Positions 40,044 to 44,779 of a DNA stretch of 44,779 nucleotides are shown here, piece after piece. Every line of letters starts with the position of its first letter. The first letter of the stretch is position 1. A program made the position numbers and the translations under genes. This stretch comes from Stramenopiles sp. TOSAG23-6 (Eukaryota; Sar). Location: the NCBI GenBank assembly GCA_900128565.1, contig LT635928.1, positions 1-44,779 on the forward strand, given 5' to 3'. Under the pieces are notes generated by a model. The model saw only the letters and a list, made by a program, of their open reading frames with translations. It was not told where the DNA came from and ran no database searches.

Positions 40044-41852
40044 ATGACTTCATCGACAAATACCAAAGTCAGTGTCACTACCAAGGACAAGAAAAGTACA
40101 GAAATGACGGACGACCAAAAGTATTCTCATATGCAGAAAGCAAAACAGCAGCTCATCGACCTCTTTAGTGCCGCTGAAAAGGGAAATTGTAGCGAACTTG
40201 CTAAACAAATTGATTCCCACGTGCCTTACTATGCTAAAGAAGAAAACATTTTATTGAATGAATCTGATACAAACTATAATAAAATGTTGAACCGTGTTCG
40301 CATTGGTATAGTCTTGAGCTTCCTTGATGGAAGAAAGCGAAACGCTTTGCATTTCGCTTCTTTGTCTGGTAAAACGGAATGTGTGAAATACTTGGTGAAA
40401 ATGGCTACAGAAGTTTCTAACGAAATCAAGGAGGATTTTAATGGCAATCTAGTTGACTCACAGGATATCGATGGTGCTACTCCACTTATGTTATCTATCA
40501 ATTCCGGTGCTGCGGATACAGCTCAGCTGCTGATAGATATGGGTGCTGATCCTAGTGTACCCAATACTGATGGAGCCACTGCGCTTCATGCAGCTTCTGG
40601 AATGGGTTTTACTGACATTGTAAAGTCTGTTGCTGCCCATGATTTATGTGATATTAATGCCGTAAGTACTATTGGTACACCATTACATTGGGCAACTGGA
40701 CGCGGACATGCTGATGTCGCTGAAATCTTGTTAAAACTTGGTTCTGATGTAAATATGCTAAATCCATCAAATGTACCTCCTCTGGTTATGGCTGCTGCTC
40801 GAAACTCTCTGCTAACAGTCCAAGTTTTACTTCAAGGTGGAGCGGATCTTTGTATCACTGCCCCTAACCATGTTTCAGCTCTCACTATTATAGCTGATGC
40901 TGGAAATTTTCGTTTAATGGAAGTTGTTCTTGCTAATGTTAGTGAGGAAAAATTGTTGAAAGCGTGTTCTATGACTGATGGTGAAGGTTTAGTTCCAATT
41001 GAAGTTGCACAGTGGTCTAAACATGAAAAGATTGTAAAAATGTTACTACCTATCAGTCCGAAAATTATTACTGGGGGTTCGATTGAAGGTATTGCGCGTC
41101 ATGTGCAAGAAAAAAAAGATATTAAAACAAAAAAAGCTGCAGCAGTAGCTGCTGCAGCAGAAGCGGAAAAAAATTGGACCCCAAGTACTGATCAGGTTCG
41201 TATTGCGACTGAATCAAAAGTTGCTGGCAATAGATTTTTTATAAAGAAAGAGTTTGAAAATGCTATCAAATGTTACTCTGAAGGAATTGAAGCGAATCCT
41301 AAACATGCTCAATTATTATCAAATAGAGCAATGTGTTATATTGGTATCAACCAACCGGAAAAAGCGCTGATAGATGCCAAGAAAGCAATCAAAGAATCAC
41401 CAGGTTGGAACAAAGCATACTACAGAGCTGGCCAGTGTTATATGGCACTGAAGCAATACCCTGACGCAGCACAAATATTGTGGAAAGGTTACACGTTGGA
41501 TACTGGGGCTAAAGGAGCTAAAACATTACAAAAACTGTTTAAGGAAGCTGTAGCTTTGGGTAAAAGAATTCATCAAGGTAAAACAGCTGTTGCAAAAGAA
41601 GAGGAAGGACATGATAATGAAGATGGAAAAGATAGTAAAACTTTAGAAAAATATGATCATGTTATACCTATTGAAGTTCCAGAAGGGAAACTTTCGTCAG
41701 GGAAATTTATTACTTTGGATCTATCATTTAATAATGTTGATAATGCTGTCGAACGTGCAGGACAGTTTGTTGATAATTATAAATTAGACAGATCACTGAT
41801 ACACATTGTTGCCAGACAAATTGCTAAAGTTCAGGCTGAGGCAAATTTATAA
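40044..41852 (+). CDS. ankyrin-TPR protein with Hsp70/Hsp90 clamp and PFU-like C-terminus
   Basis: 602 residues. After a charged N-terminus, ankyrin repeats (about 95-320) include RKRNALHFASLSGKTECVKY, DGATPLMLSINSGAADTAQL, DGATALHAASGMGFTDIVKS and GTPLHWATGRGHADVAEIL. A Lys/Ala linker leads to three TPRs (about 390-500). The five clamp residues that bind the EEVD tails of Hsp70/Hsp90 are all present with the spacing of Hop: KVAGN, LLSNRA, and NKAYYR (K+0, N+4, N+35, K+65, R+69). The last 50 residues (GKFITLDLSFNNVDNAVERA and following) resemble the PFU ubiquitin-binding domain, less certain. Inference: a chaperone co-factor that may link to ubiquitin. The 3' end is duplicated. Confidence 0.9.
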   Translation: MTSSTNTKVSVTTKDKKSTEMTDDQKYSHMQKAKQQLIDLFSAAEKGNCSELAKQIDSHVPYYAKEENILLNESDTNYNKMLNRVRIGIVLSFLDGRKRNALHFASLSGKTECVKYLVKMATEVSNEIKEDFNGNLVDSQDIDGATPLMLSINSGAADTAQLLIDMGADPSVPNTDGATALHAASGMGFTDIVKSVAAHDLCDINAVSTIGTPLHWATGRGHADVAEILLKLGSDVNMLNPSNVPPLVMAAARNSLLTVQVLLQGGADLCITAPNHVSALTIIADAGNFRLMEVVLANVSEEKLLKACSMTDGEGLVPIEVAQWSKHEKIVKMLLPISPKIITGGSIEGIARHVQEKKDIKTKKAAAVAAAAEAEKNWTPSTDQVRIATESKVAGNRFFIKKEFENAIKCYSEGIEANPKHAQLLSNRAMCYIGINQPEKALIDAKKAIKESPGWNKAYYRAGQCYMALKQYPDAAQILWKGYTLDTGAKGAKTLQKLFKEAVALGKRIHQGKTAVAKEEEGHDNEDGKDSKTLEKYDHVIPIEVPEGKLSSGKFITLDLSFNNVDNAVERAGQFVDNYKLDRSLIHIVARQIAKVQAEANL

Positions 41853-41908
41853 ATTAAGACACATTATTGCTACAAGACGAATTGTTAGAATTTAGTCTGA
41901 GGCAAATG
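41801..41908. repeat. diverged ~58-bp tandem duplication across the stop of the ankyrin-TPR gene
   Basis: 41801-41846 (last codons) and 41859-41908 (3' UTR) share ACACATT(G/A)TTGC, then GACAAATTG/GACGAATTG and (T/C)TGAGGCAAAT. Copy 2 has several substitutions and small indels and is untranslated. Confidence 0.75.
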
Positions 41909-41975
41909 ATTGGATGACTTGTTCTGTAGAAAGAAATAAAGATTTAAAAATTACTGAGATTTATTAATCATTTGT

Positions 41976-44779
41976 TTATTGTGTAAGTGTTTTCTTATTT
42001 CCACTGTATCTAAATACTTTTTTGTTTCGCTTTTTCTTCATTTTTTTTGTTTTATCACCTGAGGCAGTTGTAATAGAGCGAGCATCAGCCAACCATTTAG
42101 CTAATTGGTATGATGTGATGCCACCAGTGCCACTGCTATCGATCCGTGCAAATGATATAAGTGCAGACCTATGTGGAATATCCATTCCCAATCTTCGTAG
42201 GATTACACGAAATTCAGATAAACCAATCATCATATTGTTAAAACTATTTGTTGTGTGAGAACCAGAAGTAGAAATATTTACTTTTTCATGCTGTGAAAAA
42301 GTAACCTGGCATGTTCCTAATCTATTCATCAAAAGAGACATTCCAACTGAAAAATCGAGCTCAGAAGGTTTGCATACTCTCCCATAAGTTTCACTATTTT
42401 TCGGTGAATCTAATCCAAAAAATGAGACTATCCTAAACCCACGTTTTACACCTGCATTAATTAAAATAGTTGATAGTTGACATTCGCTGTTTTCAACCAT
42501 ATTATCTCTTAGAGTGTGAGTCCTAATTTTGATTCCATAACCATTTTTACATGCTACGAGGTCTGCTTCTAATTGCGATCGATCATTTTCATTTAGTTTA
42601 ACACTTATTTCCTTATTTTCTTTTTGCTTTTCTATAAATTTATTATCTTTAGTGTTTATATTCCCTTTATCGTCACGGGTAATTATTTCCGGTTGATCGT
42701 GTTTTTTTATATCATTTACATTGAATAAATCATTAAATATGCCATCTGTAAGCGTAAGTGAAAAATAAAACCAATATCGAATAAATATTTGCAACATATG
42801 TCTTAATAAACCTGACTCGTTTTCAGAATGTATATTTCCCACTTTTATGCTTCTATTTTGAACTTTCATAGTTCGTGTGGCTTGGTATATTTCGCGAACA
42901 ACTGAAGAATTACTGGTAAAGAAATGTACACTGATACCAACATCTAAAGCTATTAAATCACGAATTCTTTCAATATGATTTGTCAGTGCTTTCTCGGTGA
43001 GAATAAAATTGCTTTCACTGGGAGCATTATAACTATTTTGCATAACTTCAGTAGAGACATTAATATCTCGTATACTACAAATTCTGGTCCATAATGCATC
43101 ACGTTTTTGCCTATTAAAATGTGAATATATATAATATAATAAATTATCTTCAGCAAAGAGCCAACCTCTAGGTGATGAGGCATCATCTAATAAACTGTTA
43201 TGATTGTCTTCATTCTTCATTCTATTATTTTCAACAGCAATCGTATTTCTCTTTTCATGAATCACATGTGAAACTTTGAAAGATGGTTTATCATCTTCTT
43301 GAAATACAGATTGGAAACCCATACGTGGTGGTGGAATCATCATAAAATGTTTAGTGCAGAGACTTTTCCCCGTGCCGTTGTCAAAAAACCAATCACCCAC
43401 TGTCAATACACATTGACAGTAATCGCAGAGATCTACCTGTTTTGTAGAGTATGTTTTATGATCATTACGTAATAGATTATTTGTATTTACGTATTTTTTT
43501 TCGGGTTCTTTCGATCTGGATTTAATTGTGCTCTTACTTTTACTTTTACTTCTGCTTCTACTTCTACTTCTACTTCTACTTCTACTTCTACTTCTACTTC
43601 TACTTTTACTTCTAGTTCTGCTTCTACCTCTGCTTCTGCTTCTACCTCTGCTTTTGCTTCTACTTTTACTTTTACTTCTGCTTCTACTTCTACTTCTACT
43701 TCTACTTCTACTTCTACTTCTGCTTCTGCTTCTACTTCTGCTTCTACTTCTGCTTCTACTTCTGCTTCTGCTTCTGCTTCTGCTTCTGCTTCTACTTCTG
43801 CTTCTACTCCTGCTTCTACTTCTGCTTTTACTACTATTCCAATTACGTTCTTTACTCAGCTTATTAAAACGAATATGTGAGCGCTTCCATATAGGAATCC
43901 TTTTTCTCCCTCTTTTCTTTCGTTTTTTTTCAACTATTGGATTATCCAAAAGGCGCATACTCATTTTACGTACAGTGTCCAAACCATTCGCCTTTGCTAA
44001 TGTATTGACTCTATTTGGGTCGATTATTTTTTTGTTTTTTTCTTTCGAAATTCGCGTATCCATCGCATTCAACTCTTGGAGAACATCATTTGCATCTTTA
44101 AAACACTTGATAAGCACAAATTTGGTTTTACTTTCATCACACAGCTCACCCCAGTGTAATTTACACAAGTCATAGTCACAGTTTGTTTTATGAAACCAAT
44201 TGTTATACATTACATCACTGTTGCATATATCGCAGCTAAAATCCATTGCAATACTAGTAGGGTGATTTTGAATATTACTATGTTTTTTACTACGAGCGTC
44301 TTCGTTCGATGACCCCTGCAGTAAAGTACCTAGTAGAGTTGCAGGTTTGGGTAATTTGTTTTCATAAGGATTAATGGGAGATATCACTTTTACCGGATTA
44401 ATACTATTTGCTTTTATCCTAGCATTACTATTTTGACTTAATTTTGGAGGCATGTTCACTTTACCATCTTCTATACAGGCACTACCATGAGCTAGAAGTG
44501 TATTAACTTGATTCTTTAACAACATATTTCTCACCCTCCTCTGAATTGCAATAGCAGATGCTTTCGCTTTCTTTAAATAATTTCTTTGGAGTTTACCTCT
44601 GATATGTGCCAACAATTGATTTATTACCATACGCTTTAGTTGAAACTCTTGGTAATGAACATGACGTCTACATAATGATTGTATTAACGTGGCTGCATTC
44701 TTTTGATGTTTTTTATATTCTCTAATTTGCCTGCCACGCTGATGTGATTGTATTAACGTGGCTGCATATATACTGTCAT
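41976..44779 (-). CDS. IQ-motif, RS-repeat, EF-hand protein, 5' end beyond window
   Basis: The reading frame is open from the right edge (44777) to the stop at 41976, at least 933 residues. A Met at 44630 is not the true start, since coding IQ motifs lie upstream of it: AATLIQSHQRGRQIREY and AATLIQSLCRRHVHYQEF near 44640-44770, and more after (SAIAIQRRVRNMLLKN). Two Cys/His clusters follow, CDIC...CDYDLCKLHW (about 44145-44250) and CDYCQC...LCTKHF (about 43350-43440), loosely like LIM/ZZ zinc modules. Between them is a ~100-residue Arg-Ser repeat. The C-terminus has an EF-hand-like unit (FARIDSSGTGGITSYQLAKW). Inference: calmodulin-binding scaffold. No splicing-factor RRM is seen. Confidence 0.8.
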   Translation of the reverse strand, partial: DSIYAATLIQSHQRGRQIREYKKHQKNAATLIQSLCRRHVHYQEFQLKRMVINQLLAHIRGKLQRNYLKKAKASAIAIQRRVRNMLLKNQVNTLLAHGSACIEDGKVNMPPKLSQNSNARIKANSINPVKVISPINPYENKLPKPATLLGTLLQGSSNEDARSKKHSNIQNHPTSIAMDFSCDICNSDVMYNNWFHKTNCDYDLCKLHWGELCDESKTKFVLIKCFKDANDVLQELNAMDTRISKEKNKKIIDPNRVNTLAKANGLDTVRKMSMRLLDNPIVEKKRKKRGRKRIPIWKRSHIRFNKLSKERNWNSSKSRSRSRSRSRSRSRSRSRSRSRSRSRSRSRSRSRSRSRSRSRSRSRSRSRSKSKSRSKSRGRSRSRGRSRTRSKSRSRSRSRSRSRSRSRSRSKSKSKSTIKSRSKEPEKKYVNTNNLLRNDHKTYSTKQVDLCDYCQCVLTVGDWFFDNGTGKSLCTKHFMMIPPPRMGFQSVFQEDDKPSFKVSHVIHEKRNTIAVENNRMKNEDNHNSLLDDASSPRGWLFAEDNLLYYIYSHFNRQKRDALWTRICSIRDINVSTEVMQNSYNAPSESNFILTEKALTNHIERIRDLIALDVGISVHFFTSNSSVVREIYQATRTMKVQNRSIKVGNIHSENESGLLRHMLQIFIRYWFYFSLTLTDGIFNDLFNVNDIKKHDQPEIITRDDKGNINTKDNKFIEKQKENKEISVKLNENDRSQLEADLVACKNGYGIKIRTHTLRDNMVENSECQLSTILINAGVKRGFRIVSFFGLDSPKNSETYGRVCKPSELDFSVGMSLLMNRLGTCQVTFSQHEKVNISTSGSHTTNSFNNMMIGLSEFRVILRRLGMDIPHRSALISFARIDSSGTGGITSYQLAKWLADARSITTASGDKTKKMKKKRNKKVFRYSGNKKTLTQ
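43528..43850. repeat. long 6-bp microsatellite encoding an RS domain
   Basis: About 320 bp of CTTCTA/CTTCTG/CTTTTA hexamers (plus strand) encode alternating Arg-Ser with some Lys/Gly/Thr on the minus strand. The opposite frame is a poly-leucine ORF and is not a gene. Codons vary within the array, so it is not purely a recent slippage product. Confidence 0.93.

Noticed and set aside
43528-44175. Poly-leucine ORF on the plus strand
   Set aside because: It is the complement of the RS-repeat coding region of the minus-strand gene; no independent signal.

Overview
The window looks like a piece of a compact, AT-rich nuclear genome of a free-living protist. Genes are close together, most are intronless, the standard genetic code fits, and eukaryotic nucleolar, ubiquitin, palmitoylation and NHEJ proteins are present. 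A plant/fungal-type plasma-membrane H+-ATPase and an IPT/TIG plus GCC2_GCC3-like receptor suggest a stramenopile or another SAR-type protist. That placement is an inference; no rRNA or other marker is present. Isolated N bases occur throughout.

Layout from left to right. The 3' end of a plus-strand gene (52-193) is followed by a PA-domain membrane protein (-), mitochondrial dihydroorotate dehydrogenase (+), a HEAT-like protein (+), a prenylated EF-hand/ankyrin protein (-) and a P-type H+-ATPase (+). Then come NOP58 (-) and NOP10 (+), which share a 245-bp divergent spacer, an Ariadne-type RBR E3 ligase (-), a long EF-hand/IQ protein (+), and a large cysteine-rich EF-hand membrane receptor (+). 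An XRCC4-like NHEJ factor (-), an unknown gene (+), a PPR/coiled-coil organellar protein (-), a membrane-anchored NDP kinase (+), an unknown serine-rich protein (-) and a 1000-aa coiled-coil golgin-like protein (-) follow. The right end holds a RING-MFS fusion (+), a DHYC palmitoyltransferase with a degraded zinc finger (-), an SLC35F transporter (-), an ankyrin-TPR-PFU-like protein (+), and an IQ/RS/EF-hand protein (-) that runs off the right edge. Eight gene pairs are divergently arranged over short spacers.

The main discovery candidate is a family of ten related ~93-111 bp introns (nine complete, one cut by the left edge) in seven genes. They share a GTATGT/GTACGT-like start, a small palindrome (TACGAAATTTCGTA) fused to a TACCTAAC branch-site-like motif, and an end like CACAATACAT. 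Reading frames and protein-family alignments show that these introns must be removed, but eight of the nine complete copies end in AT rather than AG. The frame forbids the nearby AG alternatives that I tested. Two ordinary GT-AG introns in the same window, one in the same ATPase gene, serve as internal controls. This looks like an introner family (transposon-like introns) using a non-canonical GT-AT terminus.

Two other genome-wide habits are visible. TTAGGG-type dimers are scattered in promoters and even inside coding exons, where they encode Asn-Pro-Asn-Pro. Short tandem duplications lie at or just beyond the stop codons of at least seven genes.
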